DNA from: an uncultured Bacteroidota bacterium
GTDB lineage: Bacteria; Bacteroidota; Bacteroidia; Chitinophagales; Chitinophagaceae
NCBI GenBank assembly: GCA_903905065.1
Contig: CAIVEW010000061.1
Coordinates: 1 to 64,000, forward strand
DNA: 64,000 bases
Reading direction: 5' to 3'
A model generated the notes under the pieces. It did no database searches. It saw only the letters and a program-made list of their open reading frames with translations, and had not been told where the DNA came from. The first letter of the stretch is position 1; every line of letters begins with the position of its first letter. A program made the translations under genes and the position numbers. Of the stretch, positions 53,257 to 63,379 are shown one piece after another.

Positions 53257-54216
53257 ATGAAAAAGATACTCAGGCAGCTTTTGTCACCTATACTCAAATC
53301 TTACGATCTTAGGATTGAACGAAATAAACAGGACATTGACTCATTATATAAGTTATTGTATAATCAGATCCATGACATGGATAACGCAATGCCAATAGCT
53401 GCAGCCCAAACCGTAGGCGCATTTAGTTTTCAGTGGTCCAATTTGCGCGAGGGCGAGGCCATGCTGAGCGACAAATGGTTTAAAGAAAATGTTGCGGACA
53501 TAATTGCCGACCATGAGTTATTACTGAATAAGGAATGGTTTAAAGGAAAAGACGTTATCGACTGCGGCTGTGGCGGCGGACGCTGGTCGTACGGCCTTGC
53601 AAAACTGGGCGCTAATATCACAGCGGTAGACGTGAACCAGTCTGCAATAACAGCTACAAAGGATGAATTAAAGAATATAAATGTGCGGAAGGAGTTCATT
53701 GTTACTCCATTGGAAGATCTTTCATCGCACCTGCCTGCGGGCAAAAAATATGACCTTGCCTGGTCATGGGGCGTTCTGCCGTTTGTGAGCAGCTTTACCA
53801 GGAGTTTCCAGCAGGTTATGGATTGCGTAAAGGACGGAGGGTTTATTTATGTGAATCTTTATGGCAGGGAAACACTGAACTACGAACAGGACATTGACCT
53901 GTTCAAGAACCGGGTGCGCTACAATACGCTGCCTTCTTGGGAGGAAAAAGAAAAATTCCTGATAGAAAAGGCTGGCGGTAATAAGGAGAAAGTACACCAG
54001 AACCACGACATGTTTTCACCATTGCTCAACAGGAGGTTCGAATATAGTTTTATTAAAAAGACCCTCGAAGACAATGGCTTCACAGACGTAGTGCGGACTG
54101 TAAATAATACCGAGCTTTATGTAAGAGCGGTAAAAAAAGCCATAAACCCAGCCGATAAACCTATGATAGGTTATACGCCACAAAAAGAATGGTGGTTCGC
54201 GAAGTACCAAAAATAG
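53257..54216 (+). CDS. Class I SAM-dependent methyltransferase
   Basis: 319 aa. Motif I 'VIDCGCGGGRWSYGLAKLGA' with following acidic 'ITAVDVNQSAI', then 'DLAWSWGVLPFV' and 'GGFIYVNLYGRETLNYEQDI'. In a polysaccharide locus it may methylate a sugar hydroxyl or the terminal residue; the Wzt C-terminal domain often recognises such an end cap, so a chain-terminating role is possible but unproven. Confidence 0.85.
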   Translation: MKKILRQLLSPILKSYDLRIERNKQDIDSLYKLLYNQIHDMDNAMPIAAAQTVGAFSFQWSNLREGEAMLSDKWFKENVADIIADHELLLNKEWFKGKDVIDCGCGGGRWSYGLAKLGANITAVDVNQSAITATKDELKNINVRKEFIVTPLEDLSSHLPAGKKYDLAWSWGVLPFVSSFTRSFQQVMDCVKDGGFIYVNLYGRETLNYEQDIDLFKNRVRYNTLPSWEEKEKFLIEKAGGNKEKVHQNHDMFSPLLNRRFEYSFIKKTLEDNGFTDVVRTVNNTELYVRAVKKAINPADKPMIGYTPQKEWWFAKYQK

Positions 54217-54237
54217 TAGTTGATCCAAGCTGTTTGT

Positions 54238-55467
54238 ATGCGTATATGGGCTTTCCCCTCAATTTATCCATTTGAAAGGGCCGGATTACAGTGGAAAGGC
54301 ATCTTTGCACACCGGCAGTATAAAGGGCTTATAGAAAACGGCGCAGATCTGAAAGTGATCATACCTGTGCCGTGGAATCCCCCCTTCCCCGTGTCTCATC
54401 TGCATCCCGAGTGGAAAGAATATGCAAAACTGAATTATCCTGAAAAAAGGGTGTATGATGGTATTACGGTATTTCACCCGCGCATAGCCAATATCCGGCC
54501 AAACCGCTTCGTGAAAAAAAATTATGAAGAAAGGACTATAGATGCCATAGTGGATTTTTTCAAAAAAAATAAAATCACACTGAATCGGTCAACCGATATT
54601 TTTTACTCACAGTGGACGCCAAGTTCGGCAGTGGTGCAGAAAGCGGCATATCGGTTGGGTATCCGGTCGGCCATATTGTGCATAGGTGACGATGTGGTTT
54701 TATTTCCGCACGAAAAACCTTCGTCGATGGCGCAGTTCAGACAAACCTGGGCGGAAGCCGATATGAGGTTTGTAGTAGCCGACTACCTGGGCCGGGAAGC
54801 AAATAAAGCGGCTGGCATGAACAAACCCTATGACGTTGTGTTCATGGGCGTGGACTACAACTATTTTAAGCCGCCTGCTGCTGGCGAGGCACAGGCCATA
54901 AGAAGCAAATACAATATTCCCGCCGATAAAACGATGATACTGCTGGTGGGCACTGCCAGTAAGCGAAAAGGCTGGATGGAACTTTTTGATGCGCTGGCAA
55001 TTGTGAAAAAAACTGACCCTGGTTTTTTCCTGGTGGGTGTATATACTAACCCGCCGGAATTTGACATATACCAGGAAGTCGAAGAACGAGGCCTGGCTTC
55101 TTTTTTTCTTGGTCTTAACGGCATATCGCCCGACTCGCTGGATCAATTGTACAAAGCCTCCGACATTTTCTGCCTGCCGTCCCATTCCGAGGGTATGGCC
55201 AATGTGGTTATTGAAGCCATGTCATCCGGCCTTGCTGTTATTACGACAGATGTTGGCGGCCACAATGAAATTGTCCACGACGGGGAAAATGGGATCCTGA
55301 TACAGCCTTTTGATCATGTAGTGCTTGCATCCGTTTTGCAGGAATTACTCGCTAACAAGGACCGCAGGCTGCAGCTGGGCAGAAACGCCCGGGAATTCAT
55401 TGTAAAAAAATGGGGCACCTTTACGGATACCTCACGGCAACTATACCGGAAACTCTGTTCCATATAA
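54238..55467 (+). CDS. Family 4 glycosyltransferase
   Basis: 409 aa from the ATG at 54238 (an in-frame TTG at 54220 is 4 nt after the previous stop and would add 6 residues). GT-B fold: C-terminal 'ILLVGTASKRKGWMELFDAL', 'CLPSHSEGMANVVIEAMSSG' with the donor-binding Glu pair, and 'VITTDVGGHNEIV'. Cytoplasmic sugar transferase of the locus. Confidence 0.9.
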   Translation: MRIWAFPSIYPFERAGLQWKGIFAHRQYKGLIENGADLKVIIPVPWNPPFPVSHLHPEWKEYAKLNYPEKRVYDGITVFHPRIANIRPNRFVKKNYEERTIDAIVDFFKKNKITLNRSTDIFYSQWTPSSAVVQKAAYRLGIRSAILCIGDDVVLFPHEKPSSMAQFRQTWAEADMRFVVADYLGREANKAAGMNKPYDVVFMGVDYNYFKPPAAGEAQAIRSKYNIPADKTMILLVGTASKRKGWMELFDALAIVKKTDPGFFLVGVYTNPPEFDIYQEVEERGLASFFLGLNGISPDSLDQLYKASDIFCLPSHSEGMANVVIEAMSSGLAVITTDVGGHNEIVHDGENGILIQPFDHVVLASVLQELLANKDRRLQLGRNAREFIVKKWGTFTDTSRQLYRKLCSI

Positions 55468-55547
55468 AACCGCTACTTTTGATAAGCCGGCATAAAATCT
55501 TTAACTTCAAGAACGAGACAATAAACCCTAAAAACACGGAGCAGTAA

Positions 55548-56546
55548 ATGAAGCCAGAGATCATACATAAGTTTATGACGATTAAAAAGGTCGTCTCAAA
55601 TAAACTGATAAACAGCGGTGTATACGCCAAAAAGAGGGCACAGGAACTGACTATCATTATGTATCATGGGATAGACAAGAACGAAAATACCACTTACAAT
55701 AACCGGTTTTTTAGTGTTGAAAATTTCGAAAAGCATATTGCATCGCTGAAAAAACACTTTAACATACTCACCTGTGATGATTTCCTGGAAGGAAGATACG
55801 CCGCTGAAAAAACGAACATTGTCATAACATTTGATGACGGCTATGCCAACAACTTTAATTATGCCTTGCCTGTGCTCGAAAAATATGATGCGCATGGCTT
55901 CCTTTTCATAACAGGGGTAGGCACGATGGAAAAAAAGATCCTTTGGGCGGATGCGCTTGATATCGTATCACATCATGCCCCTGTAAACAGTAAAATAACA
56001 CTCAATGGGGTCGAGTTTGTCCTTAATGGCCCTAGATTTGTATGCGATGCAATGAATACGGACCTGGTCGCTTATATCCAGGCCAGCAGTAAAACAGGTT
56101 ATGAAGAAAAAGCAAACCTGGTAGATCAGTTACTACGTATTTATGATTTTACAAAGCACAGGGAGATAAACGACTACTGGGAATTAATGACCAATGAACA
56201 GATACATAAAGCATCCCTGAGCAGGAATATCACTATCGGATCGCATGGGTTTTATCACAACAACCTTGGCTCACTTGATAATGCGGATGCGGTAAATGAG
56301 GTGAGGCTATCGAAAGAATATCTAGAGGGCATCATACAAAAAGAAATTTGTACTATCGCATTTCCAGATGGATCTTATACCGAGCAGCTTAATGACTCGC
56401 TGGAAAAAGAAGGCTTTAAAAAACAGTTCCTTGTGAATTACAGGTTTGGCGACTACAATAAAAAAAAGAATGTTTACGATAGGTTTGGATTATATCCGGG
56501 TATGGGAAATAATCACAGGATCATCTACAAAATTATGAATCAATGA
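55548..56546 (+). CDS. Polysaccharide deacetylase family protein (CE4)
   Basis: 332 aa. 'ITIMYHGIDK'-like start (LTIIMYHGIDKNENT), motif 1 'TFDDGY' (94-99) with the catalytic and metal Asp, and 'GSHGFYHNNLG', fitting the His-x3-His zinc motif. 'FPDGSYTEQL' is motif 3-like. No signal peptide is seen, so it probably acts on a cytoplasmic sugar intermediate. Its end overlaps the next gene's ATG by 4 nt (ATGA). Confidence 0.87.
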   Translation: MKPEIIHKFMTIKKVVSNKLINSGVYAKKRAQELTIIMYHGIDKNENTTYNNRFFSVENFEKHIASLKKHFNILTCDDFLEGRYAAEKTNIVITFDDGYANNFNYALPVLEKYDAHGFLFITGVGTMEKKILWADALDIVSHHAPVNSKITLNGVEFVLNGPRFVCDAMNTDLVAYIQASSKTGYEEKANLVDQLLRIYDFTKHREINDYWELMTNEQIHKASLSRNITIGSHGFYHNNLGSLDNADAVNEVRLSKEYLEGIIQKEICTIAFPDGSYTEQLNDSLEKEGFKKQFLVNYRFGDYNKKKNVYDRFGLYPGMGNNHRIIYKIMNQ

Positions 56547-57349
56547 ACGTTTGCATTTACACCTCTGACCAACCGTCACCGGCAAGCTTATTGAACATTA
56601 ATTATCTTTTGCAAAAAAGGCCAGAGCATAATTATTCGTTTCTTACCATTTTGAGACCCAGGGTGAACCAGGGTTTTGAAAGCAAGCTAAAGAAGATCTA
56701 TGGAGAGCTGCGATTTGACGATGGCCGTTATGATTTTGAAAGAGATACCCTGGCGATAGACAAAAAACTCAACTCACTGATAGTGCCGGTAAACAAGAAA
56801 CTATTTACAAATGGGTATGCCGACCAGGTGAATGATGAAAAAAGCGTAAAATTCCTTAACGAGGTAAAGCCTGATGTGATCATACAATCTGATGCCGGCA
56901 TCCTGAAACAGAATATTTTTAGCCTTTCGAAGATAGCTACAATAAATGTACACCATGGTATTGCTCCCGAGGTACGCGGTATCGCCTCGGCATTCTGGTG
57001 CCTTTTCTATGGCATCAAGGATAAGATAGGCGTTACCTGCCACCTCATTGATGACACACTGGATACCGGAGCCATTGTTGCCCAGCGAACGTTAGCTGCT
57101 CCCACAGGTTCTTTTATTGATATCCAGTTCGAAAATTACCTGCTTGCCCGGGATGTACTCGTGGACAGCATTGACCTGCTCAGCAAGGGCGCTTACAAAG
57201 TAAAAACCGAGAGCGATGTAAAATCCTATTACTTCGGTATGGTAAACCCCTACTTGTATTACACGCTTAAAAAGAGAAATTTTGAGCCGGTGATGAAAAT
57301 AGCGGACAGGGCGTTCAAACTGAAAGAGAAAAAATACCTCGAGTTTTAA
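56543..57349 (+). CDS. Formyltransferase domain protein (sugar N-formyltransferase-like)
   Basis: 268 aa. The N10-formyl-THF transferase core is present: Asn135 and His137 in 'INVHHGIAPEVRG', and Asp174 in 'DDTLDTGAIVAQ', matching the Asn-His-Asp triad. The N-terminal part is atypical. Relatives in polysaccharide loci formylate 4-amino sugars. Translationally coupled to the deacetylase gene by ATGA. Confidence 0.85.
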   Translation: MNVCIYTSDQPSPASLLNINYLLQKRPEHNYSFLTILRPRVNQGFESKLKKIYGELRFDDGRYDFERDTLAIDKKLNSLIVPVNKKLFTNGYADQVNDEKSVKFLNEVKPDVIIQSDAGILKQNIFSLSKIATINVHHGIAPEVRGIASAFWCLFYGIKDKIGVTCHLIDDTLDTGAIVAQRTLAAPTGSFIDIQFENYLLARDVLVDSIDLLSKGAYKVKTESDVKSYYFGMVNPYLYYTLKKRNFEPVMKIADRAFKLKEKKYLEF

Positions 57350-57398
57350 CCATCTGTATTTTCACGGGTTCTTACCTCTTTGCTAAATCTACCCAACA

Positions 57399-59120
57399 AT
57401 GATCTCATTCAACGAGCTGAAACGAAACCTGAAAAAGGATTTTTCGGGATTCAAGAAGGTAAAGGTCGCTCTGCTTTCTGACTCTGCTTCCCAGCTGCTG
57501 AACAATGCGATCAAAGCCTTTGGTTACGAGGTGCAACTGGACTTTGACATTTATGAGGCCGATTACAACCAGGTAGCGCTGCAGGTATTTGATCCCACTT
57601 CCGAACTGTACCGCTTCAACCCCGATTTCATTTTCATCAACAGGTGCACCGAAAAGCTGATGAAAGACTTTTACAAAAAGGATAGAGCGCAGCGTGATGT
57701 TTTTTCGGAGGAGGTTGCTAAGACCACGCAGCAATATTATGATGTCATTACTCAACGTCTTCGCGCTAAGGTGATCGTCAATACCTATCCAGAGATCAAT
57801 GACAGTTTGTTTGGGAACTTTGCTTCGAAGATCACTTCGTCGTTTCTATACCAACAAAGGAAGTCTAACCTCGCACTCATGGACCTGAGCCAGCGGGTAA
57901 AGGACCTCTTTATATGCGATCTCGCAGCGCTGCAATCTGAGCTGGGCTACCGGTTTGTATTCGACTCCAAAATGTATGTGAATGCGGATATGGTCTATAG
58001 CCTGGAGTTTTTGCCCTACATTGCCAAGCACCTATCGGATATTATACTCAGCATCAACGGCACCTTTAAAAAATGCCTCATCCTCGACCTGGACAATACT
58101 ACCTGGGGCGGCATCATTGGCGATGACGGAATGGAAGGCATACAGATCGGATACCTTGGCTCCGGCAAAATATTTACCGAGCTACAGCTTTGGGCGAAGC
58201 AGCTAAAACATAGGGGCATCATCTTAGCCGTGTGCAGCAAGAATACCGAAGAGATCGCGAAGGAACCGTTCCTGGGGCACCCGGACATGGTACTGCGTAT
58301 GGATGACATAGCTGTTTTTGTAGCCAACTGGGAAACTAAAGTGGAGAACATCCGCTACATACAATCGGTACTGAACATTGGTTTTGATTCAATGGTGTTC
58401 GTAGATGACAACCCATTTGAGCGCGAGATGGTGAAGGCCGGTATACCGGAAATTTGCGTGCCCGACCTCCCCGAAGACCCCGCCGAATACCTCTTGTTTC
58501 TGCGCAGCCTGAACCTGTTTGAAACAGCCTCGTTTACCGAAGAAGACGAGCTGCGGACAAAACAATACCAGGAAGAAGCACAAAGGAACATATTGCTCAG
58601 GAGCTTTGAAAATGAAAATGATTTTCTTGCCAATTTAGGCATGGTGTCAGATGTCAGGAAATTTGACGCTTTTACCATTCCACGTGTGGCACAGCTTACC
58701 CAGCGCTCCAACCAATTCAACCTACGCACGGTTCGCTACACCGAGGAGGACATAAAACGAATCAGTGCAGATCCTGGCTATTTTACTATTTCCCTTACAC
58801 TGGAAGACCGCTTTGGGGACCATGGCCTTATAGGTATCATCATCCTGAAAAAGGAGGATGATACTTCGCTTTTTATCGATTCCTGGATCATGAGCTGCAG
58901 GGTATTGAAAAGGGGCATGGAAGATTTTACGCTGAATACGATCGTATCTCTTGCCGCCGCCAATCATTTTACGAAAATTACGGCTGAATACCTGCCAACG
59001 AAGAAGAATGGCATAGTAAAAGACCACTATAAAAACCTTAATTTTGAGCCCATTGGCGACCTATGGGTACTCGATGTAGCCGGATTTAAGGACCGTGATA
59101 CATTCATATCTAAAAAGTAA
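57399..59120 (+). CDS. FkbH-like HAD-IIIC protein
   Basis: 573 aa. An N-terminal ~215-residue SGNH-like/uncharacterised part, then the HAD-IIIC domain with 'LDLDNTTWGGIIGDDG' (Asp230, Asp232), 'ILAVCSKNTEEIAKEPF', 'FVDDNPFEREMV', and a C-terminal GNAT-like half ('AQLTQRSNQFNLRT', 'LIDSWIMSCRVLKRGMED'-like). FkbH proteins load glyceryl-type groups from 1,3-bisphosphoglycerate onto an acyl carrier protein. No ACP gene is visible nearby, so a transfer to or modification of sugars is only inference. Confidence 0.88.
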   Translation: MISFNELKRNLKKDFSGFKKVKVALLSDSASQLLNNAIKAFGYEVQLDFDIYEADYNQVALQVFDPTSELYRFNPDFIFINRCTEKLMKDFYKKDRAQRDVFSEEVAKTTQQYYDVITQRLRAKVIVNTYPEINDSLFGNFASKITSSFLYQQRKSNLALMDLSQRVKDLFICDLAALQSELGYRFVFDSKMYVNADMVYSLEFLPYIAKHLSDIILSINGTFKKCLILDLDNTTWGGIIGDDGMEGIQIGYLGSGKIFTELQLWAKQLKHRGIILAVCSKNTEEIAKEPFLGHPDMVLRMDDIAVFVANWETKVENIRYIQSVLNIGFDSMVFVDDNPFEREMVKAGIPEICVPDLPEDPAEYLLFLRSLNLFETASFTEEDELRTKQYQEEAQRNILLRSFENENDFLANLGMVSDVRKFDAFTIPRVAQLTQRSNQFNLRTVRYTEEDIKRISADPGYFTISLTLEDRFGDHGLIGIIILKKEDDTSLFIDSWIMSCRVLKRGMEDFTLNTIVSLAAANHFTKITAEYLPTKKNGIVKDHYKNLNFEPIGDLWVLDVAGFKDRDTFISKK

Positions 59121-59158
59121 ATTACGGCAGGGTCGCAGTATAAAGGTGCGGGAATTTA

Positions 59159-60418
59159 ATGAGCAAAGCAAAGGAGTATAACCTGGTGCATATAACTACC
59201 GATGGCGAATACAAAACGCCGCTTGTGGCCAGCCAGTTATTTGACCAGGCTGAATTCCAGGCCGTCAATAAACAAGGGTTTGCGCCAACGCAAGTAGAGG
59301 CATGGACCATTGGGCCCATGCGGGAGTACTTTGACGAAGCCGCAAAAACGAAAATAAACGAATTGCAGCTAAGGTGCCCGCACATTAAGGTGCGCATGGT
59401 AAACGGCATAGGCCGCCTGAAAATGTTCCCGGCTTATCCCCTGCTTTTATCATTTCGCAAACGGTTGGGCGAGCCACCCGTTGTCTATCATTGCCGTGGA
59501 GAAAATGCGGCGCTATGGGCTGCGAGATTGCGCCACGCATTTCCCGGCGACAAAGTAGTGCTGGATGTGCGCGGGTACTGGCCTGCAGAAACAATTTATA
59601 AAAACGGCGTAGAAGATCCGGCGCTCGCCAAAGGTGAAGACCTAGCCGCCTTCCAGAAAGCGCTGCACTTCCTGAAGTATGTGGTGAGCATAGTAGACGC
59701 AGTAACAACGGTGAGCACCTCCCTGCGCGACCTGCTTATAAAAGATGCCGGGGCTCCGGCCGATACCTCGGTGGTGCCTTGTTGTATAGCCCAGATCACA
59801 CCCGACACCCGGAGAAAGGAGATAAGGAAACGCTGGGGAGTAGCTGATGATGAGATAGTGCTTGTATACTCCGGTGGCACCGCCGCCTACCAGCACCTGG
59901 AAGATCTCACTATTCCATTCCTGAAGAAAGTGATGGAGCGCAACGCAAAAATTCGTGTTGCATTCTTGTCATCCGAAGAGGAGAAAATAAAAAGCATGCT
60001 GGTTGCCGCCGGCATGTATAGCGATAAGATCATACTAAAAGGTTTTCCGCAAAAAGAAGTCGCCGAAGCACTCACAGCCTGTGATGCGGGCATTCTGATC
60101 AGGAAACCCACGGTTGTAAATGCCGTAGCTAATCCTGTGAAAATTGCCGAATACCTGGGCTCGGGCTTGCCCATAATCATTGAAAAAAATGTGGGCGGGG
60201 TAGCAGATGTAATGTTTGAGCAGTCGATACTAAAAGGCATTCAGATAGCAACGCCCGGCGCCAGCATGGATGCAGATGCAAATGCAGTAAACAACTGGCT
60301 GGAAGAAAACCTGGCCAGCAAGCGCGAACTTGCCAGGGCGTATGCTGAAAACGTGTACCTATGGAGCGCAGCAATAAATGTGAGCAGGAAGATGTACGAA
60401 AATGCACTGAACAAATAA
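59159..60418 (+). CDS. Glycosyltransferase, GT-B fold (family 4-like)
   Basis: 419 aa. The N-terminal domain has 'VVYHCRGENAALWAARL' and 'KVVLDVRGYWPAETIY'; the C-terminal domain has 'EIVLVYSGGTAAYQHLEDL' and 'AEYLGSGLPIIIEKNVGGV'. The usual Glu-x7-Glu site is weak, so the family assignment is less sure than for the gene at 54238. Starts 38 nt after the FkbH-like gene. Confidence 0.82.
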   Translation: MSKAKEYNLVHITTDGEYKTPLVASQLFDQAEFQAVNKQGFAPTQVEAWTIGPMREYFDEAAKTKINELQLRCPHIKVRMVNGIGRLKMFPAYPLLLSFRKRLGEPPVVYHCRGENAALWAARLRHAFPGDKVVLDVRGYWPAETIYKNGVEDPALAKGEDLAAFQKALHFLKYVVSIVDAVTTVSTSLRDLLIKDAGAPADTSVVPCCIAQITPDTRRKEIRKRWGVADDEIVLVYSGGTAAYQHLEDLTIPFLKKVMERNAKIRVAFLSSEEEKIKSMLVAAGMYSDKIILKGFPQKEVAEALTACDAGILIRKPTVVNAVANPVKIAEYLGSGLPIIIEKNVGGVADVMFEQSILKGIQIATPGASMDADANAVNNWLEENLASKRELARAYAENVYLWSAAINVSRKMYENALNK

Positions 60419-60446
60419 GAGATACAAGCGATAAACTAAGTGTGGC

Positions 60447-62414
60447 ATGTGTGGTATATTATCGATAGTAAATACAAAAGGTAGCGCCAGATCGGAACAA
60501 CTGATAGCGGCATGCAGTATCATAAGGCACCGCGGGCCTGATGATGAGGGCTTCCTCACCTGGTCGCCCGGTGATGCGCCCACTATTTGGGCCGGCGATG
60601 ATACCGCAGTCTCCACACTTGACCACTGGAAATATAAAAAACTACCGCCGGATCAGCGCTTCAAAGTAGGCTTTGGCCATCGGCGCTTGTCCATCCTCGA
60701 TCTTTCCCCCGCAGGGCACCAACCAATGATCTATGAAAAAGCGGGACTGGCAATTTCGTTCAATGGCGAGGTGTACAATTACTTAGAGATCAAAGAAGAA
60801 CTTTTAAAGTCAGGCCATACCTTCGTCAGCACTTCCGATACCGAAGTGATACTGCACGCGTGGGAAGAGTGGGGCGTGAAATGCCTGGACAAGTTCAATG
60901 GTATGTTTGCGTTCATTATCCTCGACTATCATAAAAAGGAATTTTATGCCGTACGAGACCGTTTCGGTGTCAAGCCGCTGTTCTACTATAAAGGCGGCGA
61001 TAACCTCTACCTGGCTTCTGAAATAAAACAGATACGAACAGCGCCAGGCTACCAGTTAAAAATAAATGAGCCTATTGTTCGTCAGTATCTCGCTACCAGC
61101 GTGGTGGACCATACCCACGATACCTTCGACACAGAAATAAAACACCTGCCCTGCGGCCACTACCTGAAAATGAACCTGGATGGCGATGGTGCATATACTA
61201 TCCATAAGTGGTATACTCTTGTTCCGAAAAAATGGACCGGCAGCTATGAGGAGGCCACCATACGGCTCAGGGAGCTGCTGATAGACGCGGTGAGCCTGCG
61301 TTTACGGTCAGATGTTACGGTAGGTTCCTGCCTATCCGGCGGCCTGGACTCCTCCAGCATTGTTTGCATAGCGGCCGACTTGCTGAAGGCTAAAGGGGAC
61401 TATGCGGGGCAGGAAACAGTGACCGCCTGCTATGACAATGCAAAGTATGATGAGTGGAATTTTGCACAGGAAGTAATTAAGAAAACGAATGCACACTCCC
61501 ATCGTACCTTTCCGTCCTTTAACCAACTGGTAGAAGAAGTAAACTCCTTTATCTGGCACCAGGACGACCCGACGGGCAGCACTTCGCAGTTTAGCCAATG
61601 GGCGGTCTTTAAGAAAACGAACGAAGCCGGGCTGAAAGTAATGGTAGACGGCCAGGGCGCAGACGAACAACTTGCGGGATACGGCAGCAACGACGTTTCA
61701 TTTTATAGTGGCCTGTTTAAGAAAGCACAACTCGTTGCAGTACTGGATGAAGCAAAGGCATACAAAAAAGAAACAGGAACGTGGCCGGTGGGCTTCATGC
61801 TTCATGCCATGCAACTGGCTACCGGCCGCGCTTTCACCGGCATGCTCCCCCACAAATTGAAATTAAAAGAAGTGCCATCTGTCAACTGGCTTACGAGTCC
61901 TGAGCCGGTAAGTATATACAAGTTCCCTGCGCCCACCCTGCAGGAAAATCTATTGCGGCAGCTTTATGGCGAGCCACTGCCGGCATTGCTTCGCTACGAA
62001 GACCATAACTCTATGGCGTGGAGTGTGGAGTCGCGAACCCCATTTATGGACTACAGGCTGCTTGAATTTACTTTCGGGCTCCCGGAACGATTCCTGTATA
62101 AGCGTGGTGTTCGGAAAGCCATTCTCAGAGACGCCATGCGCGACATACTTCCGCCTGCCATCTCAGCGAGAAGGGATAAAATGGGCTTTGTAACCCCCGA
62201 AGAAGTTTGGCTGAAAGGTGAAGGCAAACAATGGTTTTTAGATGCTGTGGACTACACCTGCAATGTGTTCAGAGCCATGTTCCATGTCGACTTACTAAAA
62301 AAAGAGATCAACGACATCATAGACAGTAAAAAGCCTTTCAATACGTTGCCCTGGCGCGTCGCATCGCTGGGCATCTGGCATAAAAATGTAACAGGGAATC
62401 ACCGCCATTTATAA
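60447..62414 (+). CDS. Asparagine-synthase-type glutamine amidotransferase
   Basis: 655 aa. Cys2 (MCGILSIVN) is the N-terminal glutaminase nucleophile; 'GHRRLSILDLSPAGHQPM' and 'FNGEVYNY' are class II motifs. The synthase domain has the ATP loop 'SGGLDSSS' (297-304) and 'SRTPFMDYRLLEF'. In polysaccharide loci such enzymes (WbpS-like) turn uronic acids into uronamides, and a dehydrogenase able to make the uronic acid lies at 41965. Ordinary asparagine synthesis is the alternative. Its 3' end overlaps the opposite-strand gene by 16 nt. Confidence 0.9.
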   Translation: MCGILSIVNTKGSARSEQLIAACSIIRHRGPDDEGFLTWSPGDAPTIWAGDDTAVSTLDHWKYKKLPPDQRFKVGFGHRRLSILDLSPAGHQPMIYEKAGLAISFNGEVYNYLEIKEELLKSGHTFVSTSDTEVILHAWEEWGVKCLDKFNGMFAFIILDYHKKEFYAVRDRFGVKPLFYYKGGDNLYLASEIKQIRTAPGYQLKINEPIVRQYLATSVVDHTHDTFDTEIKHLPCGHYLKMNLDGDGAYTIHKWYTLVPKKWTGSYEEATIRLRELLIDAVSLRLRSDVTVGSCLSGGLDSSSIVCIAADLLKAKGDYAGQETVTACYDNAKYDEWNFAQEVIKKTNAHSHRTFPSFNQLVEEVNSFIWHQDDPTGSTSQFSQWAVFKKTNEAGLKVMVDGQGADEQLAGYGSNDVSFYSGLFKKAQLVAVLDEAKAYKKETGTWPVGFMLHAMQLATGRAFTGMLPHKLKLKEVPSVNWLTSPEPVSIYKFPAPTLQENLLRQLYGEPLPALLRYEDHNSMAWSVESRTPFMDYRLLEFTFGLPERFLYKRGVRKAILRDAMRDILPPAISARRDKMGFVTPEEVWLKGEGKQWFLDAVDYTCNVFRAMFHVDLLKKEINDIIDSKKPFNTLPWRVASLGIWHKNVTGNHRHL

Positions 62415-63379
62415 AAAACTTCGGGCACCGCTTCTGCTATGCTGCTGATCACATCAGGGGGTAAGGGTCCCAATTTCATGGCCATAACTGCGTCTGTAGC
62501 CTGCTTCGTGTTTTTGATACCCGGTATGGTAAGGGTATTGTATGGATTAGATAGTTCGAAACGCAATGCACTCACGGCAATACCTCCGGGCATATCCTGC
62601 AGAAAGGATAGTTTTCTTACCGAGTCGGTTACCCATTCCACTTGTTCCTGGTTAAACCCGCTTCGTATGTCGTTATCTGCAAAAGCAATGCTGCCAGCCA
62701 GTGTGCGTGGGCTTATAAAGCCAGATGCCAGCGGCACACGGCAAATGAAGGTATACTTGTTTTTATTCAACGGATCGGCAAAAAAATTTTCATATCGCCT
62801 GTCTAATACATTGTAAACCGCTTCTATTACCGATCCAAAGCCATGATCGATCACATTGGCTACTCCTTTTTGCGTTTTGCAGCTTACGCCATATGCCTGT
62901 ATCTTGCCATCCGTGATCATTTTATCAAATGGCGCCCGGTCAAGCAACGAGAAATCATAGTCATCCGGAGGGTTGTGCAGCAACATTACACCCAGGCGGT
63001 CGGCACCCAATCGCCGGAGGCTTCCCTCGACACTGACAATGAAATTTTTTGCAGAAAAATCATCAGAGTCACCACTGTCCCCCAACACCATTCCATACTT
63101 CGTACATACCACCACATTTTCATTCGCCGCGCCCGGATACGATCTTAGCGCGGCTCCCAGTAATTCTTCCGACCGGCCAAATCCATAGGCTACCGCCGTA
63201 TCAAAAAAAGTAATGCCATTATCCAGGGCATAATGTATGGCCCGTTCGGACTCGGCAATATCAATAGTTCCATATCCCGACGGACGGCCATGAAGGTCGT
63301 AATCGCCGGCAAGCTGCCAGCAACCGAATCCAATTCGGTTTATCGCCTTGCCACAAAAATTCAATAGATTGGCGTCCAT
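62399..63379 (-). CDS. Aldo/keto reductase
   Basis: 326 aa from the ATG at 63379, which shares one base with the stop of the upstream dioxygenase gene (TGATG). The catalytic tetrad is present: Asp60, Tyr65 ('FFDTAVAYGFGRSE'), Lys94 ('VCTKYG') and His135 ('MLLHNPPD'). The NAD(P)H-binding C-terminal part contains 'TIPGIKNTKQATDA'. It probably reduces a keto sugar or similar intermediate of the polysaccharide pathway. It overlaps the 3' end of the amidotransferase gene by 16 nt. Confidence 0.9.
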   Translation of the reverse strand: MDANLLNFCGKAINRIGFGCWQLAGDYDLHGRPSGYGTIDIAESERAIHYALDNGITFFDTAVAYGFGRSEELLGAALRSYPGAANENVVVCTKYGMVLGDSGDSDDFSAKNFIVSVEGSLRRLGADRLGVMLLHNPPDDYDFSLLDRAPFDKMITDGKIQAYGVSCKTQKGVANVIDHGFGSVIEAVYNVLDRRYENFFADPLNKNKYTFICRVPLASGFISPRTLAGSIAFADNDIRSGFNQEQVEWVTDSVRKLSFLQDMPGGIAVSALRFELSNPYNTLTIPGIKNTKQATDAVMAMKLGPLPPDVISSIAEAVPEVFYKWR

